Of a stretch of 64,000 nucleotides of DNA, positions 24,867-34,965 are shown one piece after another. Where the stretch lies: NCBI RefSeq assembly GCF_028649475.1, contig NZ_JAQSIP010000006.1, positions 124,001 through 188,000 on the forward strand. The letters are read 5' to 3'. This stretch comes from Curvibacter cyanobacteriorum (lineage in GTDB: Bacteria > Pseudomonadota > Gammaproteobacteria > Burkholderiales > Burkholderiaceae_C). Made by a program: the position numbers and the translations under genes. How positions within the stretch are numbered: position 1 is the stretch's first letter; every line of letters begins with the position of its first letter. The notes under the pieces are model-generated. The model saw only the letters and a list, made by a program, of their open reading frames with translations. It ran no database searches and had not been told where the DNA came from.

Positions 24867-26057
24867 ATGCTGATCGACTTTTTCTACACCCTGCGCAGTG
24901 CCAAGCTGCCGGTCTCGGTCAAGGAATACCTGACCTTGCTCGAAGCGCTGCAGGCCGACGTGGTCGGCCCCAACTCGGACAACGCCTGGAAGATCGACGA
25001 CTTCTACTACCTGTCGCGCACCGCGCTGGTCAAGGACGAGAAGCACTACGACAAGTTCGACCGCGCCTTCGCGGCCTACTTCAAGGGCGTCGAGATGCTG
25101 GCCGACTTCACCAAGGACGTGCCGCTCGAGTGGCTGCGCAAGAACCTCGAGCTGGAGCTCAGCCCCGAAGAAAAAGCCAAGATCGACAAGATGGGGTGGG
25201 ACGAGCTCATGGAAACGCTCAAGAAGCGTTTTGAAGAGCAGAAGGAACGCCACGAGGGCGGCAGCAAGTGGATTGGCACCGGCGGCACCAGCCCCTTCGG
25301 CGCCAATGGCTACAACCCGCAAGGCATCCGCATCGGGCAAGAGAAGGGCCGAAACAAAAGCGCCGTCAAGGTGTGGGACCAGCGCGCCTACAAGGACTAC
25401 GACGACACCCAGGAGCTGGGGACGCGCAACATCAAGGTGGCGCTGCGCCGCCTGCGCAAGTTTGCGCGCGAGGGCTCGGCCGAAGAACTGGACTTGCCCG
25501 ACACCATCCGATCGACCGCCGCCAACGCCGGTTGGCTGGACATCAAGATGGTGCCCGAGCGCCACAACAACGTGAAAGTGCTGCTGCTCATGGACGTGGG
25601 CGGCACCATGGACGAGCACATCGCGCGCGTCGAAGAAATGTTCTCTGCCGCCAAGGCCGAGTTCAAGCACCTCGAGTTCTACTACTTCCACAACTGCGTC
25701 TACGACTACATGTGGAAGAACAACAAGCGACGTTTCTCGGAGAAGTTCGCCACCTGGGACATCATCCGCAAGTACAACAAGGACTACAAGTTGATCTTCA
25801 TCGGGGACGCCACCATGAGCCCCTACGAGATCCTGCAGCCCGGCGGCAGCGTCGAGTACAACAACGAAGAGCCGGGCGCCGAATGGCTGCAGCGCCTGAC
25901 CAACGCCTTCCCCAAATTTGCCTGGATCAACCCCGAGCCGCAAGGCGTGTGGCAATACCGCCAAAGCATCGCGGTGATCCAGCAGCTGGTCAACCAGCGC
26001 ATGTTCCCCCTCACTTTGAAAGGCCTCGAAGACGCCATGCGCATGCTGTCAAAATAG
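24867..26057 (+). CDS. VWA-domain (CoxE-like) protein, MoxR partner
   Basis: A 396-residue protein with a helical N-terminal half and a von Willebrand factor A domain from about residue 220. The metal-binding (MIDAS) site is altered: DVGGTMDEH replaces the usual DxSxS, so Mg binding may be weak. CoxE/CoxD-like and other MoxR-VWA pairs load metals or remodel enzymes. Start at 24867, preceded by GGGAG. Only 4 bp separate its stop from tamA. Confidence 0.85.
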   Translation: MLIDFFYTLRSAKLPVSVKEYLTLLEALQADVVGPNSDNAWKIDDFYYLSRTALVKDEKHYDKFDRAFAAYFKGVEMLADFTKDVPLEWLRKNLELELSPEEKAKIDKMGWDELMETLKKRFEEQKERHEGGSKWIGTGGTSPFGANGYNPQGIRIGQEKGRNKSAVKVWDQRAYKDYDDTQELGTRNIKVALRRLRKFAREGSAEELDLPDTIRSTAANAGWLDIKMVPERHNNVKVLLLMDVGGTMDEHIARVEEMFSAAKAEFKHLEFYYFHNCVYDYMWKNNKRRFSEKFATWDIIRKYNKDYKLIFIGDATMSPYEILQPGGSVEYNNEEPGAEWLQRLTNAFPKFAWINPEPQGVWQYRQSIAVIQQLVNQRMFPLTLKGLEDAMRMLSK

Positions 26058-26061
26058 ACGC

Positions 26062-27999
26062 ATGTTTGGATTCGGGCGAGGCAAGCCGGCGCACACGCCG
26101 GCTTTTTTATGGCTGGTGTGGCTGCTGCTGTTCACCCTGGGCAGCGCCTGGGCGGCCGACCCGCGCCCTAGCAGCCCGCCGGCGGCGTTTGACCTGCAGG
26201 TCGACGCCCCTGAGACCCTGCGCGAACACCTGCTGCGCCACCTCGACCTGCAGCAGTACCGCGGGCTGCAAGACCTGGACCGCGAGGAACTCGACCGCCT
26301 GCTGGGCAGCGCCCACGACAACGCGCTCGAGCTGCTGGCCACCCAGGGCTACTTTGGCGCCCAGGTCGGGTTGCGCGTCGAGGACCACGGCGCGCCGTCC
26401 GCCCCCGGCGATACCGACCAACCCACAGAAACGACCGCTGGCCGCACCGATCCGGCCACCGTGCCCCCCGGCAGCAGCCCCGCGCCGCCGGCCGCCGCAC
26501 GCCCACGCTGGACGATCCACCTCACCGTGCAGGCGGGTGAGCCGGTGCGCATCAGCCGGGTCACCCTGCGGCTGCAGGGCGAGATCGAGGCCACCAACGC
26601 CCTGACCGCACAGCAAAAAGACCTGGACGATAGCTGGGGGCTGCGCCCCGGCAGCATCTTCACGCAGGCCGCCTGGGACCAGGCCAAGACGGAGGCGCTG
26701 CGCCGGCTCAGCGCCAACCGCTTTCCCACAAGCCGGCTGCTGCACAGCGAGGCCGCCATCGACACCGACCGCCACGAGGCCGTGCTGAGCCTGACGCTGG
26801 ACTCGGGCCCGGACTACCGCTTTGGCACCTTGGTGGTCGAGGGCACCCGGCTGCACGACGCCGAGCTGGTGCGGCGCCTGGCCCAGATCCCGCCGGGCAC
26901 CGTGTACACCCAGACCCGGCTGCTGGAAGCCCAGCAACGCGTGGCCGACAGCGGCTACTTCGACTCGGTGTTCATGTCACTGGACACCCAGGGCGACCCC
27001 CAAAACGCCACCGTGCGGGTGCAGGTGCGCGAGGCCAAACTGCACAAATGGGTGCTGGGCCTGGGCGCCAGCACCGACAGCGGGGCCCGACTGTCGAGCG
27101 AATACACCCACCGCAAGCTGCCCTGGCTGGGCTGGCGGGCCATCAACAAGCTGTCGCTGGACCGCGAGACCAAATCACTGGGCACCGAACTCACCGGCCA
27201 ACCCGACACCGACAACTGGCGCAACGTGACCTCGGCGCAATTGCAGCGCCAGCTCGGCGGCAGCGCACCGGTCAACAGCCTGTCGCTGAAGGCGGGCCGC
27301 ACCAAGACCGAAGAGCGCTACGACCGCAACGTTTACCTGCAATACGACCACGCCATCACCCAGAGCGTGCCGCGCGAGAACGCCTCCAGCGTGTCAGCCA
27401 ACTACGCCTGGACCCGGCGCAATTTCAACAGCCTGCCCTTCCCGACCCAGGGCTTTGGCCTCGCGGTGGAGCTGGGCGCGGGCGTGACCCTGGGGGCCCA
27501 GCGCGACCCGTACTTGCGCAGCCGGGCGCGGATCCTGGGCTTCGTGCCGGTGGGCGCCAGCCCCAACCGCAGCCTGGCCAGCACCCCCCGACTGGCCTGG
27601 CGCGCCGAAGGCGGCGCCATCGCCGCCCGCAGCCAGGTCGTGCTGCCCAGCACCCAGCGCTTCTTGACCGGGGGCGACACCACGGTGCGCGGCTATGGCT
27701 ACCGCGAGATCGGTGTCGAACAAGCCGATGGCAGCCTCTCGGCGGGCCGCTACCTGGCCGTGGGCAGCCTCGAATGGCAGCAACCGCTGCGCAGCGAGGG
27801 CCGCACCACGGCCTGGGACGCCGCGGTGTTTGTCGATGCCGGCGCGGTGGCCAACCAGGCCAGCGAGCTCAAGGCCAAGGTGGGCGTGGGCGCCGGTGCG
27901 CGCTGGCGCAGCCCGGTGGGCCCGCTGGCCGTGGACTTGGCCTGGGGCGTCGCCACCCGCCGCCTGCGCCTGCACTTGAACCTGGGCTTCAGCTTCTGA
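26062..27999 (+). CDS. tamA: Outer-membrane translocation and assembly module protein TamA
   Basis: A 645-residue Omp85-superfamily protein. It has a signal peptide (about residues 1-31), POTRA-like domains up to residue ~330, and a C-terminal beta-barrel ending in the outer-membrane signature LNLGFSF. A Pro/Thr/Ala-rich stretch (about residues 112-150) interrupts the first POTRA region. The barrel contains the lid-loop motif RFLTGGDTTVRGYGYREIG. With TamB it helps insert outer-membrane proteins and moves phospholipids across the envelope. Confidence 0.93.
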   Translation: MFGFGRGKPAHTPAFLWLVWLLLFTLGSAWAADPRPSSPPAAFDLQVDAPETLREHLLRHLDLQQYRGLQDLDREELDRLLGSAHDNALELLATQGYFGAQVGLRVEDHGAPSAPGDTDQPTETTAGRTDPATVPPGSSPAPPAAARPRWTIHLTVQAGEPVRISRVTLRLQGEIEATNALTAQQKDLDDSWGLRPGSIFTQAAWDQAKTEALRRLSANRFPTSRLLHSEAAIDTDRHEAVLSLTLDSGPDYRFGTLVVEGTRLHDAELVRRLAQIPPGTVYTQTRLLEAQQRVADSGYFDSVFMSLDTQGDPQNATVRVQVREAKLHKWVLGLGASTDSGARLSSEYTHRKLPWLGWRAINKLSLDRETKSLGTELTGQPDTDNWRNVTSAQLQRQLGGSAPVNSLSLKAGRTKTEERYDRNVYLQYDHAITQSVPRENASSVSANYAWTRRNFNSLPFPTQGFGLAVELGAGVTLGAQRDPYLRSRARILGFVPVGASPNRSLASTPRLAWRAEGGAIAARSQVVLPSTQRFLTGGDTTVRGYGYREIGVEQADGSLSAGRYLAVGSLEWQQPLRSEGRTTAWDAAVFVDAGAVANQASELKAKVGVGAGARWRSPVGPLAVDLAWGVATRRLRLHLNLGFSF

Positions 28000-28021
28000 A
28001 CCCGCCCTGCCTGCTTTGACC

Positions 28022-31000
28022 ATGTCCACGCCCCCGAGCCCCTCGCCCGCCACCCCACCCGCCCCGCGGGGCACGCGTCCGTCGCGCCGCGGCCTGTGGC
28101 TGGGGGCCGCCTTGCTGGGCCTGCCGCTGGCCCTGCTGGGGAGCCTGGGCCTGTGGGCCCACAGCGAAGGCTCATTGGCCACCGTCGCGCACTATGCGCC
28201 GCGCTGGTTGCCCCCCGGCCAGACCCTGAGCCTGCAGGGCGTGCGCGGCAGCCTGCTGCACGGTGGCGAGGTGGATGAACTGCACTGGACCCAAGCCGGC
28301 ACCGCGGTGCAACTGAGCGGACTCAAAGTGGCCTGGGACTGGCGCCCCTTGCTCGAGCGGCACCTGGCGCTGAGCCAGCTGGAGGCGGCCCGGCTTGAAG
28401 TGCGCAACGAAGGCGAGGCCGCCCCGCCCAGCCCCCCCCTGACCAAATGGCGCCTGCCCCTGACCATCGACACGCCGCTGTCCCTCGGCGAGCTCAAGCT
28501 GCCCGGCGCTGCGGGCCTGCAGGTCGGCGGGTTCAACGGCCATTACCTCTACGACGGCCAGCGCCACCAGCTGCAATGGGGGGAGCTGAACCTGGCCGCG
28601 GGCCACTACAGCGGCGAGATCACCGTGCAAGCCGAGGCGCCGATGGCACTCAACGCGCGCCTCAGCGGCGAGGTACCCACCCGGCTGCCCGCCCCAGCCC
28701 CCGCCACGGTGCAAGCCCGCGCGCTGGTGCAAGGCACCTTGTCCGGACCCGAGGCCACCTTGCAAGTGGTGGCCGAGCTGCAGCCCGCGCGGGACCACGA
28801 CGAGGCCCACCACCACCACGACGGTGACCACCAGGCCGGGCCCCGCGGCGCGAAGCCCCCCCAAGCGCCCCCGGCCACGCCAGCCCCGGCACCGCAGGCC
28901 ACATCACCCAAGGCGCCCGCCACCCAGGCGCCAACGCGCCCCACCCCGGCGCCCCCCGAGATGAGCGCTCAGCTGAGCGCCCAGATCCGCCCCTGGGCGA
29001 CCCAGCCGGTGCACCAGGCGCAAGTCCAATTGCGCGGCATTGACGCCAGCCTGCTGTGGCCCCAGGCCCCGGTGACGGCGCTCTCAGGCACGGTCGAGGT
29101 GAAGCCCCCGGCCGACGCGGCGGGGGCGCACGCCCCCGCGCGCTGGGGCGCCCAACTGCGGCTCAGCAACGCCGCGCCGGGCCCGTGGGACCAACAACGC
29201 TTGCCCATCACCGAGCTCAGCGGCACGGTGCGCCAGGCCGCAGCGGCGCAGGGCCCCGGCAGTGATTGGCTGGCCGAAGACGTGCAAGTGCAGGTGGGCG
29301 CAGGGCTGCTGCGGCTGAACGCGCGCTGGCCCGAAGCGGCCGCGGGCCACAGCCCGGCCTGGCAGTTGCAGGCCCAGTGGCAAGGCATGGACCCGGCGCG
29401 CTGGCTCAGCAGCCTGCCTGGCGCCGCCCTGCAGGGCCAACTGACGGGCGAGGGCCTGAGCGGCCCGGGCCGCACGCTGGGCGACCTGAGCTTCGAGACC
29501 GAGCTGCGGGCCCAGCCGGCCCCGGCCCGCGCCGGTGGGGCCAGCCCGGCCCAGGCCAAGGCCGCCCTGTGGAGCGCCTTGCAACTCAGGCAGGCCCGCG
29601 CCAGCGGCCGCTGGCAGGGCGGCACCTTGCAGCTCGACACACTGAACCTGGCGCTGGCCGAGGCCCAGCTCAGCGGGCAACTGCGCGCCCAGACCCGGCC
29701 TCTTGGGGGCAGCGCCGAGCTGCAATGGCAAGCCCCGGGCGTGCAAGGCCAGATCAAGGGCCAACTGGGCGCCGAGCAGGGTCAAGGCCAGGCCCTCCTC
29801 CAACTGCAGGACGCCGCCGCGCTGAACCGCTGGCTGCAGCGCCTGCCGGGCCTCGACGGGCTGCGCGACAGCCTGCCCGTGGCCGGGCAAGGCCAACTCA
29901 AAGCCGACTGGCAAGGCGGCTGGGCCAGCCTGCTGGCGGCCTGGCAGGGCGAGCGCCCACCGGCCCCGGCGCAGGCCCTGAACCTGAACCTGCAACTCGA
30001 CCTGCCCCGGCTGGAATGGGCCGCCAACGGCCCCGCCGCCGGTCTGCGGCTGCAGCAATGGCAAGCCCGCCTGGCCGGCCCATTGCCTGGCGTCCCCGGC
30101 AGCCTGCCTTTGCAACTGAGCCTGCAAGGCACGGTCCACCAAGGAGGACAAAGCCTGCGCGCCCAGCTGCAAGCGCAGGCTGGCCAGGCCGCCCAGGCCG
30201 GGCCCCAAGCCAGTCGCTGGGCCGCGGTGCTGCAAACCTTGCGCCTGGAGAGCACCGCGCAGTGGCCCGGCGGCCCCTGGACGCTGACACTGCCCGAGCC
30301 GGCCCACCTGCAACTGCTGCGCCAGCCACAACAGCAACTGACCGAAGTCAGCGTGGCCCCGGGGCGGGCCCTGCTGCAGGGTCAGGTGTCCAGCGGCTCG
30401 GCCGAGTTGGCCTGGCAGACTTCACGCTGGTCGCAGCAGCGCCAGCAGACCCGTTGGGAGACCCAGGGCCAGTTGCGCCAGGTGCCCCAGGCCTGGCTGG
30501 ACGCCTGGGTGGCGCTGCGCGGTGACGGCAGTGGCCTGGGCGTGGCCGGGGACCTGGTGCTCAATGCCGACTGGCAAGCCCGTCAGGACCAAGGCCTGCA
30601 GGCCAAAGTGCGGGTGGCCCGGCACAGTGGTGACCTGCTGCTGCAGGCGGAGGACCTGCCCGCCGGCACCCAGGCCACCGCGGCCCAGCGCAGCGCCGGG
30701 GTGCGCCAAGCCGAACTGACCTTGCAGCTCGATGGCGAGCAATTGGCCGCCCAGTTGCGCTGGGACAGCGAGCGCGCCGGGCAACTGCAGGCGCGCCTGA
30801 ACACCCGGCTGCGCCAGGACGCCAGCGGTTGGCAACTGCCGCCGGACGCACCGCTGTCCGGTGAGCTCAAAGCCCAACTGCCCCAGATCGGCGTGTGGTC
30901 CATGCTGGCCCCGCCCGGCTGGCGCCTGCGCGGCCGCCTGGACGCCGAGGCCAGCCTGCAAGGCAGCCTGCAGACCCCCCGCTGGACTGGCGACATCCGG

Positions 31001-32182
31001 GCCAGCAACCTGGCCCTGCGCTCGGTGGTCGAAGGGGTGGAACTGCGCGACGGCCGCCTGCACGCCCGACTCACTGGCAACCAGATCGACATCCAGGAGT
31101 TCACGCTGCGCGGCGCCCCGGGCGGTGGCGGTGGCGACGGCGGCACCCTCAGCGCCACCGGCCAGGCCCGCTGGACCGGTGAGGCCCTGGAGCTGGACCT
31201 GCAGACCCGCACCGAGCGCCTGCGCGTGTCGGCCCGGGCCGATCGGCGCCTGGCCGTCACAGGCCAGTTGGGCATGCGCCTGCGCGAGGGGCAACTGAGC
31301 GTGCGTGGCGCGCTCAAGGCCGATCAGGCGCTGTTCATCCTGCCCGACGAGACCGCCCCCACGCTGGGCGCCGACGTCAAGGTCAGCTCGGCCGCGCGCC
31401 GCCGCAGCCCCGCCGCCACGCCGCCCCCCAGCCCCGCGGCCAAGCCGGCGTCGGGCCCCGCCAAGGCCGGGCCCGACGTGCAGGTCAGCTTTGACCTGGG
31501 CGATGACTTCCGAATCCAGGGCCGTGGCCTGACCACCCGGCTGCGCGGCACCCTGACCCTGCGCCTGCCGCCCAGCGGCGGCGACCCGCAGGTCACGGGC
31601 GAGCTGCGCACCGATCAAGGCCGCTACAAGGCCTACGGGCAAGAGCTGACGATTGAAACCGGCGTGCTGCGCTTCAGCGGCCGCTACGACGACCCGGCGC
31701 TCGATGTGCTGGCGATCCGGCCCAACATCAGCATGCGGGTGGGCGTGAAGATCACGGGCAGCGCGCTGTCACCGCGCATCCGCTTGTTCTCCGAGCCCGA
31801 AATGGCCGACGCCGACAAGCTGGCCTGGCTGGTGCTGGGGCGGGCCGCGGCCAGCGGCGCGGCCGAGTCGGCGCTGCTGCAGCAGGCCGCGCTGGCCCTG
31901 CTGGGCGGTGGCCGAGGCCTGTCCGATGGCCTGGCCCAGTCGCTGGGCCTGGATGAGGTGTCGTTCAGCGGGGTGCGCAACACCGACACCGGCGTCACCA
32001 GCGCCGCCCTGACCCTGGGCAAGCGCCTGTCCAAGGACTTCTATGTGTCCTACGAGCGCAGCCTGGCCGGCACCATGGGCACCTTCTACATCTTCTATGA
32101 CCTGACCCGGCGCCTCACGCTGCGCGCGCAGACGGGCGAAAAAAGCGCGGTGGACCTGATCTTCACGGTCAGCTACGACTGA
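28022..32182 (+). CDS. tamB: Inner-membrane-anchored translocation module protein TamB
   Basis: A 1386-residue AsmA/TamB-superfamily protein. It has one N-terminal membrane helix (about residues 27-47), a very long repetitive beta-rich middle, and the conserved C-terminal DUF490 domain (from about residue 1130, ending LIFTVSYD). It bridges the periplasm to TamA. Two low-complexity inserts are visible: a His/Asp-rich then Pro/Ala-rich segment at about residues 255-320, and an Arg/Pro/Ala-rich one at about 1120-1145. Start at the ATG at 28022, not the TTG at 28016. It follows tamA by 22 bp. Confidence 0.93.
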   Translation: MSTPPSPSPATPPAPRGTRPSRRGLWLGAALLGLPLALLGSLGLWAHSEGSLATVAHYAPRWLPPGQTLSLQGVRGSLLHGGEVDELHWTQAGTAVQLSGLKVAWDWRPLLERHLALSQLEAARLEVRNEGEAAPPSPPLTKWRLPLTIDTPLSLGELKLPGAAGLQVGGFNGHYLYDGQRHQLQWGELNLAAGHYSGEITVQAEAPMALNARLSGEVPTRLPAPAPATVQARALVQGTLSGPEATLQVVAELQPARDHDEAHHHHDGDHQAGPRGAKPPQAPPATPAPAPQATSPKAPATQAPTRPTPAPPEMSAQLSAQIRPWATQPVHQAQVQLRGIDASLLWPQAPVTALSGTVEVKPPADAAGAHAPARWGAQLRLSNAAPGPWDQQRLPITELSGTVRQAAAAQGPGSDWLAEDVQVQVGAGLLRLNARWPEAAAGHSPAWQLQAQWQGMDPARWLSSLPGAALQGQLTGEGLSGPGRTLGDLSFETELRAQPAPARAGGASPAQAKAALWSALQLRQARASGRWQGGTLQLDTLNLALAEAQLSGQLRAQTRPLGGSAELQWQAPGVQGQIKGQLGAEQGQGQALLQLQDAAALNRWLQRLPGLDGLRDSLPVAGQGQLKADWQGGWASLLAAWQGERPPAPAQALNLNLQLDLPRLEWAANGPAAGLRLQQWQARLAGPLPGVPGSLPLQLSLQGTVHQGGQSLRAQLQAQAGQAAQAGPQASRWAAVLQTLRLESTAQWPGGPWTLTLPEPAHLQLLRQPQQQLTEVSVAPGRALLQGQVSSGSAELAWQTSRWSQQRQQTRWETQGQLRQVPQAWLDAWVALRGDGSGLGVAGDLVLNADWQARQDQGLQAKVRVARHSGDLLLQAEDLPAGTQATAAQRSAGVRQAELTLQLDGEQLAAQLRWDSERAGQLQARLNTRLRQDASGWQLPPDAPLSGELKAQLPQIGVWSMLAPPGWRLRGRLDAEASLQGSLQTPRWTGDIRASNLALRSVVEGVELRDGRLHARLTGNQIDIQEFTLRGAPGGGGGDGGTLSATGQARWTGEALELDLQTRTERLRVSARADRRLAVTGQLGMRLREGQLSVRGALKADQALFILPDETAPTLGADVKVSSAARRRSPAATPPPSPAAKPASGPAKAGPDVQVSFDLGDDFRIQGRGLTTRLRGTLTLRLPPSGGDPQVTGELRTDQGRYKAYGQELTIETGVLRFSGRYDDPALDVLAIRPNISMRVGVKITGSALSPRIRLFSEPEMADADKLAWLVLGRAAASGAAESALLQQAALALLGGGRGLSDGLAQSLGLDEVSFSGVRNTDTGVTSAALTLGKRLSKDFYVSYERSLAGTMGTFYIFYDLTRRLTLRAQTGEKSAVDLIFTVSYD

Positions 32183-33747
32183 GCGCTCAGGTGGAAACGG
32201 CTCACCGCACCGGCCAGTTGATGGGCCTCTTGCTGCAGTGAGTCAGCCGCCTGACCGGCTTCGTCGACCAGGTGGGCGTTGTCGCGGGTCATGGCATCGA
32301 GCTGAACCAGACCCTCGTTCACCCCAACGATGCCCTGGCTCTGTTCGGCGGTGATGCTGGAGATGTCGCTGATGGTCTGCGACACCCGGTGCACGCAGGC
32401 CACGATCTCGTCCATCGCGGTGCTGGCGTCCTTGACCTGCAAGGTGCCGGCTTCGACGCGCTCCACGTTGCTGGCGATCAAGGCCTTGATTTCGCGCGCC
32501 GCCGAGGCGCTGCGCTGGGCCAGGGTGCGCACCTCGCTGGCCACCACGGCGAAACCCCGCCCCTGCTCGCCCGCGCGGGCCGCTTCGACCGCCGCATTGA
32601 GCGCCAGGATGTTGGTCTGGAAGGCGATGCCGTCGATCACGCCGACGATGTCGGTGATGCGCCGGCTGGCCTCCGAAATGGTGTCCATGGTGGCCGTCAC
32701 CTGCCCCACCACCTGGCCGCCACGACCTGCCGCCGCCGTGGCCTGGGTGGCCAGCTGGTGGGCGGTGGCCGCCGACGCCGCCGAGTGGCTCAGGCCGTCC
32801 TGCAGCTGGGCCATGGCGTCCGCCGTGCGTTGCAGGTGGGCGGCCGAATCCTCGGTGCGCCGTTGCAGGTCCTGGTTGCCGGTGGCAATGTGGCTGGACG
32901 CCGAGGCCACCAGCGTGCCCGACTGTTGAATGCTGTGCAGGGTGCGGCTCAGGGTGCTGCGCATGGTCTCCAGTGCGCGCACCAGCTCGCCCAGCTCATC
33001 GTTGCGCTGGCTGTGTGCGGGGCAGGTCAGGTCGCCCGAGGCAATCGCCTGCGCGGTGTTGAGGCACGCAGTGATGGCGGCGGCAATGCGGCCCCCCACC
33101 CTCAGGGCCAGGGCCACCCCCAGCGCCAGGGCCAGCGCCGCCAGGGCCAGGGCCAGCAGTTCGATGCGGTGGCGTTGCTGCTCAAATTGCTGCGCCTGTT
33201 CACGCGCGCCTTGCTCGACGCGGCTCAGGTGCAGGTCCATGGCCTTGAGCTGTTCATCGACCTTGGGCTTGAGCTCTTTGCTGACGCCCAGCACCGCCCG
33301 GGCCAGTTCGCCCGACTGCTTCATGGCCTGCAGCTTGGCAATCAGTTGGGTGATCTCCTGGCCTTGTTGCTGCACCTGGGCCATCGAAGCCTGTTCTTCC
33401 GGGCTGCGCTGGGCCTGGCCCAGGGCCTCCACCAGCTTGGCCAACTGGGCCGAGCTGGCTTGCACGCGTTGGTCCAGCACCCCTTGGGCCACCGGGTTGG
33501 TGTTCATGATCGCGGACAGCGCCGCGTCGTTGCTGACCCGCACCTCGGCTTGCCAGCGCGTGGTCAGCAGCAAGCGCTCGGTGACCTGCTGGCTGGCCAC
33601 CCGGGCCTGTTCGTCGCTCCAGCCCACCGCCAACACGGCGGCGGCCCCCACCACGGTACAACCCGTGACCAAGCCCAAAATCAGCGCAAACAACTGGTTC
33701 TTCAATCGCCCCCGCCTTGTCGGCTGGCGTGTGTCTTCTTGGTGCAC
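32173..33747 (-). CDS. Methyl-accepting chemotaxis protein
   Basis: A 524-residue chemoreceptor: a membrane helix near the N-terminus, a four-helix-bundle periplasmic sensor (~170 residues), a second helix (~residues 190-215), a HAMP region, and a signalling domain whose hairpin tip reads [33 protein letters not shown]. The ligand is unknown. A GTG at 33747 with GGGAG upstream is the best start; a TTG at 33777 is the alternative. No C-terminal CheR-binding pentapeptide is seen. Its last 10 bp overlap the end of tamB. Confidence 0.9.
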   Translation of the reverse strand: MHQEDTRQPTRRGRLKNQLFALILGLVTGCTVVGAAAVLAVGWSDEQARVASQQVTERLLLTTRWQAEVRVSNDAALSAIMNTNPVAQGVLDQRVQASSAQLAKLVEALGQAQRSPEEQASMAQVQQQGQEITQLIAKLQAMKQSGELARAVLGVSKELKPKVDEQLKAMDLHLSRVEQGAREQAQQFEQQRHRIELLALALAALALALGVALALRVGGRIAAAITACLNTAQAIASGDLTCPAHSQRNDELGELVRALETMRSTLSRTLHSIQQSGTLVASASSHIATGNQDLQRRTEDSAAHLQRTADAMAQLQDGLSHSAASAATAHQLATQATAAAGRGGQVVGQVTATMDTISEASRRITDIVGVIDGIAFQTNILALNAAVEAARAGEQGRGFAVVASEVRTLAQRSASAAREIKALIASNVERVEAGTLQVKDASTAMDEIVACVHRVSQTISDISSITAEQSQGIVGVNEGLVQLDAMTRDNAHLVDEAGQAADSLQQEAHQLAGAVSRFHLSAQS

Positions 33748-33986
33748 CTGCAATCTCCCGGCTCCAAAGGTCCTCAATAACCCTATTCAACCACAGGATG
33801 ATTGCGTCTCCCCGCCCCCCCCAGGCTGGCCACGTGCCCCGCACCTGTTGAGGTCCCCGTAGCGGGCGAAGATCCAGCATGGGAGCCCCCGGGTGCAAAC
33901 TAGGCACTTGAACGCGGGCCGCCGAACGCCCGCTGGCCCCGGCACAGCGGGGCCAGGCCAACCGGCGCCCGCCCCTGGAGACCCCG

Positions 33987-34946
33987 ATGGAACTGAAACA
34001 GCTGCGCTACTTTTTGCGCATCGTCGAACAAGGCTCGATGAGCCGTGCCGCACTCGACCTCAACCTGGTGCAGTCGGCCCTGAGCCAGCAAATCACCCGG
34101 CTGGAGAGCGAGCTCTGCACACGCCTGCTGCACCGCACCCCGCGCGGGGTGACCCCCACCGAAGCGGGTCTGGCCTTCTACCGCGAAGCCCAGTTGACCG
34201 TGCGCCACGCCGAACAAGCCGTGCGCGCCGCGCAACAGGCGCGCTTGTCCGGCACCGTCACCGTGGGCCTGCCGCCGACCACTTCGTCCGTGCTGGGCCT
34301 GCCGCTGATGCGGGCCATGCGCGAACGCTACCCCGATGTGCGGCTGCACATGGTCGAAGGCATGTCGGGCCACCTGACCAGCATGCTGAACGCGCGTGAG
34401 CTGGACCTGGCGATGCTGTTCGACACCCGGCTGCACCAGGTGCAACAAGCGGCCAGCGCGCGGCACTGGGAGATCCAGCCGCTGCTGGAGGAAGACCTGT
34501 TCCTGATGCGCAGCGCCGCCGCGGCGCGCCTGGACACCGAGGTGCCGTTGGCCGCGCTGGCCACCGAACCCCTGATCCTGCCGACCGGGCCCCACGGCCT
34601 GCGCAGCACCCTGGACACCGCCTTTGCCAATGCCGGCCTGGCCCCGCAGGTGGTGCTGGAAGTGGACTCGCTGGCCATGGTGATGGCCGCCGTGGACGCC
34701 GGCCTGGGCTCCACCCTGCAACCCTGGGCAGCGCTGGGGCGTTACCCCGATGCGGCCCAGCGCTTCCAGTGTGCACGCCTGACCGGCGTGCCGGCGCGGC
34801 GCGTCAACCTGCTGTGCAGCCTGCCAGAGACCGAGCTGTCGCCCGCGGGCCTGGCAGCCCGCGTGGTGATGGTGGACTGCGCGCGCACCCTGGTGAACAC
34901 CGGGCGCTGGCAAGGGGCTCAACTCTGCGAGGCCCCACACCCCTAG
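33987..34946 (+). CDS. LysR-family regulator, TcuR-like
   Basis: A 319-residue LysR protein. The N-terminal helix-turn-helix (residues 1-60: MELKQLRYFLRIVEQGSMSRAA, ALSQQITRLE) is followed by a periplasmic-binding-like effector domain. Its place directly before tcuA and tcuB suggests it is TcuR, which controls tricarballylate use. A palindrome sits just past its stop codon (34949-34965). Confidence 0.82.
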   Translation: MELKQLRYFLRIVEQGSMSRAALDLNLVQSALSQQITRLESELCTRLLHRTPRGVTPTEAGLAFYREAQLTVRHAEQAVRAAQQARLSGTVTVGLPPTTSSVLGLPLMRAMRERYPDVRLHMVEGMSGHLTSMLNARELDLAMLFDTRLHQVQQAASARHWEIQPLLEEDLFLMRSAAAARLDTEVPLAALATEPLILPTGPHGLRSTLDTAFANAGLAPQVVLEVDSLAMVMAAVDAGLGSTLQPWAALGRYPDAAQRFQCARLTGVPARRVNLLCSLPETELSPAGLAARVVMVDCARTLVNTGRWQGAQLCEAPHP

Positions 34947-34948
34947 GC

Positions 34949-34965
34949 CATCACGTTTTGTGATG
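34949..34965. promoter_or_regulatory. Palindrome between the LysR gene and tcuA
   Basis: CATCAC (34949-34954), GTTTT, GTGATG (34960-34965). It contains an ATCAC-N5-GTGAT core of the T-N11-A type bound by LysR proteins. It could be the regulator's operator for tcuAB or a weak terminator of the regulator gene; no T run follows. Confidence 0.4.
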
